Source: Aptenodytes patagonicus (taxonomy: Eukaryota; Chordata; Aves; Sphenisciformes; Spheniscidae). From it: 64,000 nucleotides of DNA. Under the pieces are notes generated by a model. The model saw nothing but the letters and a program-made list of their open reading frames with translations. It had not been told where the DNA came from and did not search any database. Shown piece after piece: positions 12,331 to 60,600 of the stretch. Each line of letters opens with the position of its first letter. Position 1 is the stretch's first letter. The DNA lies in contig NC_134963.1 of NCBI RefSeq assembly GCF_965638725.1, forward strand, positions 627,501-691,500. The letters run 5' to 3'. The position numbers and the translations under genes are program-made.

Positions 12331-15300
12331 TTCATGTGCTTCCCCTTCAAGGACTGACCAGACCCTTCGCAACTCAAAAGACTCAAGTATCAGCTTCTTT
12401 TTCTCTTCAGCCAGGCTAATGTGCACCGGCACAGTCTGAGAAACTCCCTTGTCACTTATATGAATTCTTATCTTGTTGTTCTTGGCTACACTTCACTGAA
12501 GTACAGTGAGGGAGAGTGCTTCAATCAATAATGTAGATCCAAGTGAGCACCCCCCTCTGCTGTTCTTAGGCATCAACTCAATAGCTTAAAGCAAATGTTC
12601 ACCCAACTTGTGAACTTGGGAAATACTAGAACTTGCAGAACTAGAGCATAAGACAATGAGGTGGCCTTGCAAGGATGTTTAAGACCCACACATGGACTAT
12701 CTCATCACGCCAGGGTAGCCTTCTGCATTTTGAGAATTTGCTACCCAATACAGAAAATGCAAGACCTTAGAGCTCTCAGTAACCACAGTGACAGAGAAGG
12801 CGGCCTTGCATTTCACAAGCAGATTTCATCAGATGTTCCACTTTGCCACTGTCATGGAAACCCTGAAGCGCTGTTGCCACAGCTTGCGAATCTGATGCAT
12901 TTTGTCATTAAGGAAAGATGATGCCCTTCAGAAGGTCCAGCTGTAAACACTCACAAATGGTTGGTCTCTTATTCTTCAATGGGGACTATACCACAGCTAA
13001 GGACAGGACTTATTTAGAACTGCCTCCTCTGGAGCTATGGCATTTCTATATTTGGAAAGTACAAGGGAGTTAAAGAAAGACGCAAGCAAAAAATCCTGAA
13101 ATCCTCTTACGAATACATTGGACTCTTACCCCATCCAAACGGAATTCACTTATTAACACTTAAACAGGGCTAAAAGTAACTAAGTAAAATAGAATGAGCA
13201 TCTTGCAAAAAAGCAGAACAAGAAAAATTCAAGGAGCAAGGAAGAATACAATTAAATCCCTAATTAAGGACAAGAACCAAAGTCCTGACCTGAAACTTCA
13301 AGGTATCCTGGATACATGAATGAACAAGGCCAGAAATCAATGCAAGCAAAGTCTGAAGTGTCAAGAGAATTCTCCTTATTTTTCCTGTGTTTGAAATATG
13401 TCTAAGAAATAAACTCAATGAGAATTAAAGAGGCAAAAATCAAAAGCGCTCTCATGATTTAATTAAATCCCAGTCTGGTGTAAATTAAATGAGTAAAAAA
13501 AAAAAAAAAATCCTTTGACAATCTGAGAGCCATTTCTTAAGTCTCCAAAGCAGCCTGTATTCTTTAAATTGCTTCCTGTTATATGGTTAATAATCTCCGC
13601 TTTCTACATTACAGGAATCTTTCATCTAAGCTAGCCAAACTGAACAGTGCTATCAGAGTATGAACACCCTGCTGCCCAAACTACTGTGCCTAACAACATC
13701 TTCCCAGTTATTCAGGAGTCTCTTGCCAGCAGAACATTAGTTGCCTCCATTTCTCTAAGGAAAATGCCTGGGTTTCCTGATGTTTTCAGCTGTGTTTGTA
13801 CAACTTGCCTTTGTGTGAAGTTGAAAATTAATGCACTTCCTCTTGATCCTTTGAGAGAGACAAAAAGGAAGATTATCAAGATTAAATAAAAATGCCAAAG
13901 CTCAACCCTTTGTCCATGTTGAACAAAGGTGTTTAAATAAAGATTGCTGTGTATCACTAACTGCGTTACAAACTAAGGCGTCATGTACGACAGCTCAACC
14001 TCCAGCATAAAGCTAAAAGCTGCTACGTAACTTGTTGCTCTGACACAGTGTGAATAGAATATTGGTTGGCTGCATTACAGTTCATTCACACATTAGTAAG
14101 AGATAAAAATAAAACAAGCTTTCAATTCTGACTGTTTTGTTAGGAGTACGCAATGGAATAATATATCTGGGCTTTGTCTCACAGGGAGCCTGCAAAGAAG
14201 AGAACATTTATTTATTTTCTTCATTTTTGTTTAAAGCCTAAAAGCTGTCTTTTTTCACTGTTTTCTTTCCCTTGGTATTTTATTTTACTGGAGTTACATA
14301 ATATTCTAAAAGACAAAGACTGAACAGGTATTTATAGTCCTTTTGTTTTAGATTTGTTTGAGTTATGTTACCACCTAGCTAATTCTAACTCCTCACACAG
14401 CATTGGGAAAAAGAAGTCTCCTCGTGAAAGATTTAAGAAGAGGGATTTTGCTGTTCGGTTTTATGCCAAAACAAGGAAGAACAAGCCTGATTCCCATGTT
14501 GCTTTAAGGTAAAGGGAAGGAGGACAGAAAAAACCCAACAGTCTTCCTGGTCTTCATACGATCTGAAGGAAAACGGGGGAGGAGGCACAGAAAGGGTGAG
14601 TATCTTTACAGTTCATCTTTCATGGAGTATGAAGGGTTTCCTTAAATTATTGTATTAGTATATTGGACATACTCTACCACAAACTGCTGAGACTTTTACC
14701 TGGAAAAATTTCCCCCCGCCCCCTCCTTGGAGGTGCTGGTTCTGACAGGCTGCAACTCCCAATACCTCTACCTAGCTAACAATGCAAAGCACCTTGTTCA
14801 AACAAGACTGGTCTCCATTTCACACTACCCCCCGGGGAATATCTACTTTTCTCTTCATACTATATCTTTCTGACTGATGCAATCAGATTCTGGAAACCTG
14901 CCTTATTAGTTTATATTCCAGCTTCTTAGGGATGATGTTAATTTTCCATTGTAGGACCAGAAGATTTTAGATGTGCTAGATCTTGTCTATCAGAAACAAC
15001 AACAAAAAATAAGGCACGCACAGTACCACGCTTAGAATGGACTTCAGTGAACAGCACTCCTGGTAAAGAAAGTCTAGGGTTCACAAAAAAAGACACTCTC
15101 CTAACTCCAACAGTGCTTGAAACGAGGTATTTTACAATTACATGATGAATAAGTAAATATGCATTTTCTTACTTATTCACATGAGATATTCTGCTTAGTT
15201 TCTGCACCAGTTCCCCATCCCAATTGTTGTCTTCCTAGAACAGTGGTTTAGTACTAAGCCTTTATACAGCGATGGCCAAAGAGTGCCATTATATCCACTG

Positions 15301-18300
15301 AAGATTAGATAATTTTCTTTTGTTTCCCACAGCAAATGGGATCCCATTCATGTCCCAAACAGAACGTCAGTAGTTGGAATGGTGTTTTCTTAAGGTGCAT
15401 ATAAGATTAAAGACTAAAATCAGATGCAGTGTTGCCAAAGCCTTTGTAATACCATGTTTTTCATGGCAAGATGATTGACAAGAATTGCAGTAAGGTGCTG
15501 AAGGGGATATTTCACCTGGCCCATCAAAACTCAATGTAGAAGATTAGAACTAAGAAGAGCTGACAATATTGACTTTGAGTGCCACAACGGAAACATAATT
15601 AGCTCTTTGACATGTAGTGGACAGAAACACTCCATTTTTAAAAAATCAGTTAGAGTAATTACACCATATCTGTTGCATGCTGCCCTGGGAAAAAAAAAAA
15701 GGTCTGCTCTGCTGTTTCCTCTTCTCCCAGTAAAATTCAAGTTTGGCACTAGAATAAATGCATGCAAACCCAGCCTTTCTGCTGGAAGAACATCAGGAAA
15801 ACTTTGTGCATAAAACTGAAAAACCTCTCTTAAAAGAGAGCACACAGATCTGAAAGAATGAAAAAGTCAATGAATTTTATACAAGTTTACTTATTGCAAA
15901 ACAAACTGTCTGCACTATGCTTATTAAAGGCATATTTCATTGCCTAATCATGGATGTCTATTGTACCTTTTATGTTTTGAATCATAATTGCAGTCTGTTC
16001 CCCAACTGTAATAATGAAAGACATTTTGGCATATGCTTATATTGATTCCCCTTTAACAAAGCACTTAAGACACATACTTGCATCCCACTGAAATTAATGG
16101 CTAACATTGAGTACATGGATTTCACTGGGATTTAGACAAATGGCAATTTATACGGGCACAAAATTGCCTACTTTGTTGGATAGGCATGAGCCTCTGAAGA
16201 GAAGCCTTCAAACTCAAAAGTCTGTACAACGTGCAACTGTTTTTGTTAGAAATGCATTACACTATGGCATCTATGTTTTTATCAGAATAACTGTGCTAGC
16301 AAAAAAAGTGTATCTGCTGTACTGAAATATCTTTTCCAGCTCCTGGTCTGGAATAATCTAAACTGTAGAAACATTTTCCAGTAGGTGTAACGACATACAG
16401 TGCATGCATAGATGGGAAAAGGCAAAACTTAATTGTACACAATACCTTAGCATTGAGAACAAGTTATCATTAGGTATAATATAAATAATGCAGTATATTC
16501 AATTCCTAATTTATAAAGATTATTGTCTATATGCTTGTCTGTTATTTTTGTTTGCTTCAGGATTAAGTGGTATATGAAAATAAGGAGAAAAAAACATCAA
16601 GAATTATGCTTACCTTATTGCCTTTTTTAGCCACTGTTCCTAACTATCCTAATTAGTTAGAACCTGCAATGATATATTCCAGGAAATGAAAACAGATTAA
16701 AAATGCAGAAGTAAAAATGCCTTTAAATACAATAAAGTTAATGTTCCTTCTCAGCATCAAATCCAGGGCATATACTGAGGAAATATTAAACTAGCCTGTT
16801 TCAGAAGCTCAGCATCACCTGACTTAATGGGAACTTCTCATCAAAATAAGTGGATTTAAAGAAATAAAAGAAAATTGAGATAAAGTTGAATAATGTAGTC
16901 CCTTTCTTTTCTGACAGGGAAGTTTCTCAGAGTTTTTAAATATATTTTGCTAGTAACTTCCTAATTAATTTTCCAACATTTTTACCTAGCAGTACCCATA
17001 GCTACTAATTGGCTTTGCTGCAATGCATTTTTTCACTACATGTTCTAGTTTAAAACCTAAAGTGAATAGCTAATGTAGAATAGTTTAGCCCTGTATAATA
17101 CTCTGACTGCACTGTATTTCAAGGGAGTTTCCTCTTGACGAGTCTTCAAGAAGCATGTCAACACACATGGACTGTGAAAATACCTGTTAGACCTCATTAG
17201 CTGGAATAAACAGGAGAGTATTTGAAACCATACTTACCAAGTCTAGAGGTTGTCTTAATTTAAATTTAAAATAAGAAGGTCATCCAGCCTGGAATAATCT
17301 CCATGGCTATTCAGTTTACACATAAGAGACAGAGAGATATCAACATTTTCTTATGAAAAGGTCTGAGTCTGTCAACTTCTTCGTTTCCTTAACACATACC
17401 TCAACCAAGAGAAACAGCATTAAGATCAAAAAAGAAATCTTTTGTAAGCAGAAGTCATATGTACAAAATTAAACAAATGCAATCAAACATTTACTAGAAA
17501 AAAAAAATTTATTAATTCATTAATTCACAACACAATAAATATTGGGATCATACATATGAGGGACCCAGAAATGCTCAGACTTGTTTGCACCATGGTGTGG
17601 TTTGACAAACAAGCCCTCATCAGCTGGCATCCTGAGAAGCCTGACTAAATTTTTTTTTTTTTTTTTTAATATTTTCACATATAATCAGTTATTTGCAGCG
17701 TATATCAGTCATTTCAATTAACATTAGTCAGGCTTTTAAAAACAATTCTTAAGGACCATCCCTGGCGAATCCTTCAGGAAAAAAAGCACAATCACAGTAC
17801 TTGTCATTATTCTGTCTTGCTGTTGATTCTGACATCAGGGTTGTATAGGTGTGAATGTACATTTAGTTTTACTTCAGGGGCGCAACATTTTCCACTAAAT
17901 GAGGAACAGAACTAGGCTGCTGTTCAAGATACAGGATCAATTTTCATGCAGTCCACTCAGCAATTCTAAAACTAAAGAGAGTTCTATTACTTCTGAGAAC
18001 AATGACACGCCTTAGTTTCACACCCCATATACACTGAGGACACGTTTCCTTGAGATCTCTTTACTTGTCCTAAATCGTTGTTTTGAACTTTATGATGAAC
18101 GAAATTAACTCATCTTTCCATTGATTTGTCTGTAGGGGCAGACAACTCAGTCTGCTGGATGCATTGGTAGGACAGAGAAGAGGAGCAACTTTCACATGGC
18201 TAAACACCAGTGTTTTCATTTATGAGTACAAAAGGAACTGTAATAGGTAATCACTAGGAAAAAAAATCTTGCATGCATACACATTATAGTTTAGTCAGAG

Positions 18301-19519
18301 GTGGGATGTTTCTCACTGCAAAATCTCTGTAGACCAAGATGCTCAGTATCTCAGTGTTTTGAAGTACTAAGTAAAACATTTTAAAAACACCTAATTTACT
18401 ATGAACTTTTTTTGTAAACAGCTGGGAAAATCTAGTAGGGTTTTTGGCTGTATCATACTCCTAAGACCTTTATTAAAGGAAACAGGAACTTCTGAATGTG
18501 CAGGTATGCACACATTTATATACAGATATAAATTTTGCATAATTTCTTCTAAAGGCAGTTGCAATATTCAGGCAGTGTTTCAACAACACTTCCACTCCAA
18601 GTATTTCTTTTCAACTACAAGCTTATGGATGACTTCATAGATGAAAAATGGCATCAGCAGATCTGATAGGGAATGTCACTTGCAGTCAAACTGTATCACT
18701 CCTTCCTCTTTTACAGACCAGAAATATGGACCAAAAATCAGGAAACTTTGTAAAGAAAGCATTTAAGATTTCTTTTGTTGTTGTTTAAGTCAGAACAAAT
18801 CTTTGAAAATGGAGTATTCTAGTATCAATGAGAGTGTGATAAATGCTATTACATCATATTTTAGATGGAAGGTCTGATCACTTTTTGTCTAATAGTTTCT
18901 CTGACAGGTACAATTCTCATGGTAAAAAAGATTTCACACCTGAAATAAACCAACCATTTGTCTGTGTTGCATGCTGTAGCAGCGAAATAGCAGGCAAAGA
19001 AAAAATAGCAAAGATATACATGATCATCAGACTATTCTTCCAAACTGTGCAACAAGCAGAAGGACAGCTATGAAAATATCAAATTCCACATGCAAAAACA
19101 CTGATATAAATTAACTGCAAAAAGGATACAGTTTGTTTCACCTCAAGCTGATCTCTTCCTTCATGCACTATTCTACTGTAAAGGGTGCAAGAAATGATGC
19201 GACTATGCATATCAAAACGTTGGCAACTGCAACTTGGATTGAAATTCGGTGCAGTTTGTTTTGTGTTGGCTTTTGTCAGGCTACCTATTTAACAGGGTTC
19301 TGCAAAAGAAGCTTCACTATCAGATTTCTGTTTCTTTATTGCCACAAATTAGCCAGCATCTCCCCCTTCTGGATAGCAGGAAAATAAGCCAAAATTTGCA
19401 ACAGATTAATGCTTTCCTACTCTGGCCAATACGCCAAAAATAAAAGTTTGCAGATAATTATTTTCTATCTTTGTTCTGAGCAGGACCATTTCTTTTCTAG
19501 ATCACTGTTTAATATAGTT
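12331..19519. other. Intergenic, nothing recognised
   Basis: AT-rich unique sequence downstream of TXNRD2. No exon, RNA gene or intact transposon seen. T-run at about 17649-17667. Confidence 0.6.
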
Positions 19520-20527
19520 CCCGTCAGTAACATGTTTTATTAAAGCCAGACCTAAATCCATTCAGGTGTAGTATCCAGCTCATCAGTGAGAAAATCTTAA
19601 AAACAAACCAAAAAAATGTATCACTGTGTCAGCCAGGTTTCTGCATTCTATAAAACAGAAAATGCTGCATGAGTTGGATTATTAGTGGTTTTGATTCTAT
19701 CTGTCAGCGTTGCTTAGTATATGGTGTTCAAGCAGTAATTTGTGAGATGTGTCAGTTTAATTCGAACTGAACTGAATTAGAAATTTCAAGAGAAGGCAGA
19801 GAAGTCACCATAAAATTCAACTCTTTCTTTACCACCTGTAAGCTCATTCATTTCCAGCCATCACCATAATGTTATGACCAGGCTGCCACTGATTAATCCA
19901 TTAGGATTCATCCAGTAGCAGCACAGCTTCAGTGATAAGTAATTTTCTATTAAATTCCTGTACATATTACATTCTAAAGAAAAAACCCAAAGATGACTGC
20001 TTACCCATTGTTACACACTCTGGGAACTTGTTTCTACTTGTGTTCAAGATTAGGATCAGTAATGAGTTATCCAAGTACTTAGGAGAAAGTATCATCACCA
20101 AAATTCTAAGGGAGGCCCTGTCCGATTCCTAGCATCTGTATGAACATCATGTGAGACACTTCTGTTGACAGTCAGTCATGCCAACAGAGAAACTCAAATG
20201 ACAACTGTTTAATTTGTAGATGGCCTCAGATGTCACTGGCTTCAGTTATATTTACATGTATAAAACTGTGATTATTCCCTAGCTCCCAGCAAAAGAAGCG
20301 TTACAGGCACTTTGAAAGAGAGAGATTTGTTACAGCAGGACTGCATTGGTTTTAGAACTGTGATGGTGCAAGGACAATTTCTTTGTCTGGCTGTGAGAAA
20401 AAGCTGTCTACAGGGAGAACGAGAAAGATTCCTGAAACTTGAACCATTAAAGCTGTTTCAACTCTAAGTGCCCCTTTTCTTTACAAATATATTTTGTGCT
20501 TTTTTTCCTTCTTTCCAGGGATGGTAT
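19520..20527 (-). other. TXNRD2: TXNRD2 3' UTR (approximate extent)
   Basis: Sequence downstream of the TAA in transcript sense, with no further coding. The left limit is set by the nearest AATAAA on the minus strand (19536-19541). ATTAAA hexamers at 20208-20213 and near 19755 could end a shorter form. A SECIS must lie here; see findings for the weak candidate. Confidence 0.5.
19536..19541 (-). promoter_or_regulatory. Candidate TXNRD2 poly(A) signal AATAAA
   Basis: First canonical AATAAA on the minus strand after the stop codon, about 990 nt downstream. Another AATAAA follows at 19335-19340. Not proven; the variant ATTAAA hexamers lie nearer the stop. Confidence 0.35.
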
Positions 20528-56188
<35,661 letters not shown>

Positions 56189-56894
56189 GCTGTACGGCAA
56201 AGGGCCTCCGCGCCGAGCCAGGACCCCTGCGAGGTGGCCGAGCAGCGCCTGAGTGGAGGGCGGCGACGCCTGGTCAGTGAGGGCGGCGGAGCCCGTGAGG
56301 GCGGGGGGCGCGAGGGTCGCCGCGTCGCGGGTGCAAGCACGACGCCCGCCCTGCGCGCAGCCCTGAGGGGAGGCGGCCGCTTCCCTCCCAGAGAAAGCAC
56401 TCGCCCTGCGCCCGGAGCTCCAGCTTGCGAAGCCGTGAAAGGCCTTTTTAGAAGGCGCGCACGGACTCTGGCCTTACAGAAGCGCGTTTGCGTTAAAATC
56501 GGACGTTGGGAAGGGAAAAAAAAAAAACGCTTTGCTTGACTGGCTTCTCCCTGAGATGCTGCTGCAAAAGGGGTTCAGGAAAGGCCTTTTAGGAAAGAAG
56601 AGGAACACGGCGACTGCCCAGAACCTTCACCGATATTCAGAGCCGTTGTTTCCCCTCTGAAACCGCATGTCCCTTTGTAACAGACACAGAGAAAGGTGGG
56701 CTGTCGCAGCCCCTTCCTCAGGTGCAGCGCGCAGACTGAAAGTCAAAAACCTCTGAGAAGGTGGTTTGAATAAAGCCTCTCCCTTCCACGAGGTATTACA
56801 GGCAACACATGATGTTGTTTCGGATTCCTGTGGCTAAGATACATTCATCGTTGAGAGCAGGCGCCAGGGACTCGGGTGCGAGAGAAGAGGGCTT

Positions 56895-56935
56895 CCTCAA
56901 CCAAAATGGCGGGGCGGGGCCCGTGCTACACAGGT
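56895..56935 (+). promoter_or_regulatory. YY1/Sp1-like cluster on far side of CpG island
   Basis: AAAATGGCGG (56903-56912) resembles a YY1 site and runs directly into GGGGCGGGGC (56911-56920), an Sp1/KLF box. A possible splice donor, CACAG|GTCAGT, follows at about 56931. It lies about 700 bp from the TXNRD2 ATG on the plus-strand side. It could be a start for a divergent transcript; in mammals the divergent gene is COMT. Motif-level evidence only. Confidence 0.35.
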
Positions 56936-57054
56936 CAGTGAACTAGACCAGCACAAGCAGCTTTAACACGTGGTTTAACTGTGGTGGTACAAAGATCTGC
57001 ACAGGACAAACTGTCGGAGCACCTCCAGTGCTTCACAGCCTTCGGCAGCGTTTT

Positions 57055-57180
57055 CTGTCCCTGTGACCCGTGCCAGCTGTTGATTAAACAAGGGCAATGC
57101 TGCCGACCTACTTCGGATGGGAGTTGTGAAAGTTATTAATGCTTGTAATGTATTCTGACAGCCGAAGGTAACAGGCCTCA
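57055..57180 (+). mobile_element. Possible MIR-like 3' half
   Basis: GACCTACTTCGGATGGGAGT, TGTGAAAGTTATTAATGCTT and GTAATGTATTCTGACAG resemble the MIR 3' half (the -CTACCTCATAGGGTTGTTGTGAGGATTAAATG- order). A low-confidence call. Confidence 0.35.
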
Positions 57181-57670
57181 AAGTAGGCATTGATCAAAAC
57201 AATACCACAGGGAAGAAGGTCTTTCTCATTCAGAAGCGCTCGCTATTGGCCTTTACTGAAGCACAGTAGCGACCCAGCCTGCTGCTGCACGTAGTGAGTC
57301 GTATGTGATAAATACCACCATAGCCAAATCAGAGTTTGGGACAAAGAATCAGCCGCTTTTTCTCGGGGAGAAGGAGCTGGCGACAGAAAACAGTTTTAGG
57401 CAGTCACGGTTCAGCTGTCTCCGGAGCAAGGGCCTGGCTCACAAGGGGGCAGCATCCAACCATTTTATTTCAGAAACCGTCAATCATCTAGTCCACAGTT
57501 GAGGAGAAATGGCAGGAAATTAAAATACTCGAAAGTTTTGTAGTACTAACATTACCTCCAGTGTAGGTCTGATTAATTTTTTCACTCCATTAGTGTTTGA
57601 AAATACATGAAACAGGAATTACTATCACTTTAGTAAATGGATTGACGACTTGTCCAGTATCGCGGCTGTT

Positions 57671-57691
57671 AAAAAAAAAAAAAAAAAAAAA
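57671..57691. repeat. A21 homopolymer
   Basis: Uninterrupted run of 21 A. No poly(A) signal or gene-like text is seen just upstream, so I do not call it a retrocopy tail. Confidence 0.9.
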
Positions 57692-60600
57692 GGCAAACCC
57701 CCTCTCTGTTGCCTCCTGCAGCACTAATCAATGAATCACTAGAAACACTCTCACCCACTGCAGCAGCAGTAGAAAGACGTGACTAGAGCGTACTGAGAGG
57801 CCTTTGAATTAAAGAAACCTCAAGCATATTCAGATACTAATCTTTTATGCTCTTCAGGTACATGCATGCAAAGTTGTTTTAGCTGTTCATTTTAGCCACT
57901 ATTCTGAATTGAATCAGGCAGCGTTGAGCATACGCTCTTCACACAGCATTTAGTTCAGACACGTAGGATCAAGGGTAGAATTAAATCTCCCCAAACACAA
58001 AACAAGTTTATGTGAAGAAATGTTCCTGCAGCGTTATGGTATTTTGCTAATAAGGAAGGGCCTTAAATGTAGCAAAGATGTTGATAGAAAACATTACCTT
58101 TAAACAGCACCTACAGTGGTGATTTAGGAAAGAATTGGTGATAAATTTGGAGTAATGCTTCTAAACTCTTTTAAGGATAGGATCTTGGCCAACTGCCCGT
58201 TGTTATAGCCACATTGTACACTAGCATTACTAATTGCTTTTGTTATTTTAGAGCTCAGAGTCTAAGTGAACCACAGCCTATGCAGCAGTGGTGAGATCTT
58301 CTTTTAGATGTTTGTGTGTTCCTAAACACACCAGCACACAGTCTCTTTTCTAGCTTGAAAGCGAGTCGGTTGCTTTCACTTGGCATCCTTCTTAAGTGAT
58401 CTGGGAACCAGAACTATCCATAGCTGCTGCTGTGCCACTGGCAGACTGTGTGAAGCTGGGGTGTCACCAGCCCTCTGGCAGTATCTCACAGCTAATGATA
58501 AAGCACTGTGCAGTTCCACAGGCTAAGGCTTTCCCATCAGGACCGCCATCTTCAGAAGAAAGTACAAAGTCTGTGTAATGCCACTCTGCTCGTTCTTGCA
58601 CATTCTTACAAGCTTGATCATTGAGACCAATAGAGGCAAATATCAGCAATGAGGGGTGGGTTTTGCCCATGGTCACAATATCAAAAAGAGGAGTAGCCAC
58701 TGATATTTGCTGCAGTCAGTACTGAGCAGGTGTGTCTGTGATACACTTCAAAAATCTTTATCGGGAACCAGAGATGGATTCTGGTTATCAGGTGTGGTTT
58801 CTAATGTGTCTTTGACTCATCTCCTATAGCTTTCTACTCTCTCATTGTAATTCTTTTGTGGTTGGCATTAAGCTGATCAGAATAATTAGTGCTATACATT
58901 TTTTACATCTATATATATAATATATATTAATTTATTTTAAGAAAGCAAGCATTAAGTCCTTCAGTGGCAAATACATTCTAGTATCAGGAATCATTTACAT
59001 GAAGCATTGTGTTTCCGCAGTGAAAGCATATTTCTTTCAAAACTTGGGATTAAAAACAAATGCTTACAAGATAGCTATCAGACTTAACATCATATTTCCA
59101 CAGATTTTAGTCAGTTGCAGCCAGTCATATTTAAAGTCATAAATTAACTTAATACATTAGATGTGGTTTGGTTTATTTCCAGGGGGAGATGTTTATTCAG
59201 TGTACTGTAAACAGTGTGGTATTAAAAGGGCAAAGGAAACACCACTGTAATACGTTTCAGAAATGTATATAAATCCATTCAACAAAAATAGTGGTTTTGT
59301 AAGGCATGAATTTGTTCTGTTAATGGGCAGACTTTTGCCTTTTGAATTTATTGTAAGGACAGCTTGGAATGATGTACTTTTTTCCCTTCATATGAAATAC
59401 CTTTTGTTACATTTATCAATGGCTTAGTTAAATTCTTCCTCATGAAGACAACCAGGACCAAATACCTCTTCCACCTAACATTTTAGAAATGTTGACTTCT
59501 CGAGCACATCTTCTTGTCTTTCCTGGTTTTCTGGCATGGTTTGCTTTATGTCTTGTGTTCCCAGATTAGCGACCTGGCGGGGCGGGGGAAAGAAGAGAGG
59601 TGTCAGGTAGATACCATCTTTGGAAGTCATCACATTGTTTCTTTTTTAGTGGGTGGGGTGGGAAATGGATTACATCAGAGGTTGCATTTTGTGGCATGAC
59701 CTAATTAATAGTTTACAGAAGTGTCAGTGAACTGTACTGGAACACTGGTTGAACTAAGAGGTCTCTGCACGAGGTAGGACTTTTTGGTTTCTTACCATCT
59801 CTCTTGTGATTGATTGTACTCTTTTGTTTTTTTCCTTGTTGTTCCTCTGCTAGTGAGTAGCATGGTGTCCTTAGCATTAAGGAGGAAGGAGGAGGGAAAG
59901 AAAAAGCATGTGGAAGAAAGGCATGTCAAACGGTGAATACAAAAGTGGAAACAATGACGTAGTCCCTGGCAATTGGGAGAACCATATCCCAGAGCTACAA
60001 AAAGGACAGAATAAATGGTAGCAAGGGAGGGGTGGTTACCAGTCCTTAGACTTTTTTCAAAGCAAGGTAAAACCTGTCATGATTCAAATTGCTAAATATA
60101 TGGATAGTATTCTAACATGGGGGTTATGCTGACAAGTGAGGACCCTTGTTCGAGGACACAGATTCTGGGTAAACAAAGTATTTCTACCACTTTTATTTGA
60201 GGCTTCTTAACTGACTCGTGTAGCAAGAATTTTCCAATATTACTTTTTGTTGGGTTCATGCTTTACATTGGCATGAAGGAATCTGTGGCTGTTTGCTTAC
60301 AATCCAACTCTGCTGTACTTTTCTGCATTTTTGATATCTGCTTTTAAAAGCTTTGACAAATCAATCTTTAAGAGAGTTAAAAGTCAAACTGATAAGGGAA
60401 GAAAATGACTAATTTTGGTTTATGAGATCGAGGTGGTGATCAGATTTCCGTGTGAAGTCTACAAAGTTTACAACATTTTGTTAAGATGGGACAAATATAT
60501 CCCACTAGCTAATAATTTTTTATGTAGGGTCTGTAAATGTATCTAAAACAGCTACACTGAGAAAGCTAAGACAAGTACACACATCACAGAATTACTCTAA

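Noticed and set aside
11816..12331. 171-residue minus-strand open frame
   Set aside because: No domain recognised; the reverse strand also carries overlapping frames, and regulatory-type motifs explain the region at least as well.
1..19500. GNB1L exons expected from mammalian synteny
   Set aside because: No WD-repeat peptide found on the minus strand and no CpG island that would mark its promoter; the gene is probably left of the window.
19540..19600. ATGA near 19577 as SECIS quartet
   Set aside because: No matching TGA partner at a suitable distance and no helix II complementarity.
57500..57691. A21 run as poly(A) tail of a retrocopy
   Set aside because: No AATAAA upstream, no gene-like text and no flanking target-site duplication seen.
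58464..58700. 78-residue minus-strand frame upstream of TXNRD2
   Set aside because: Pseudo-exon-like at first sight, but no family match, no flanking splice sites that join it to TXNRD2, and overlapping plus-strand frame.
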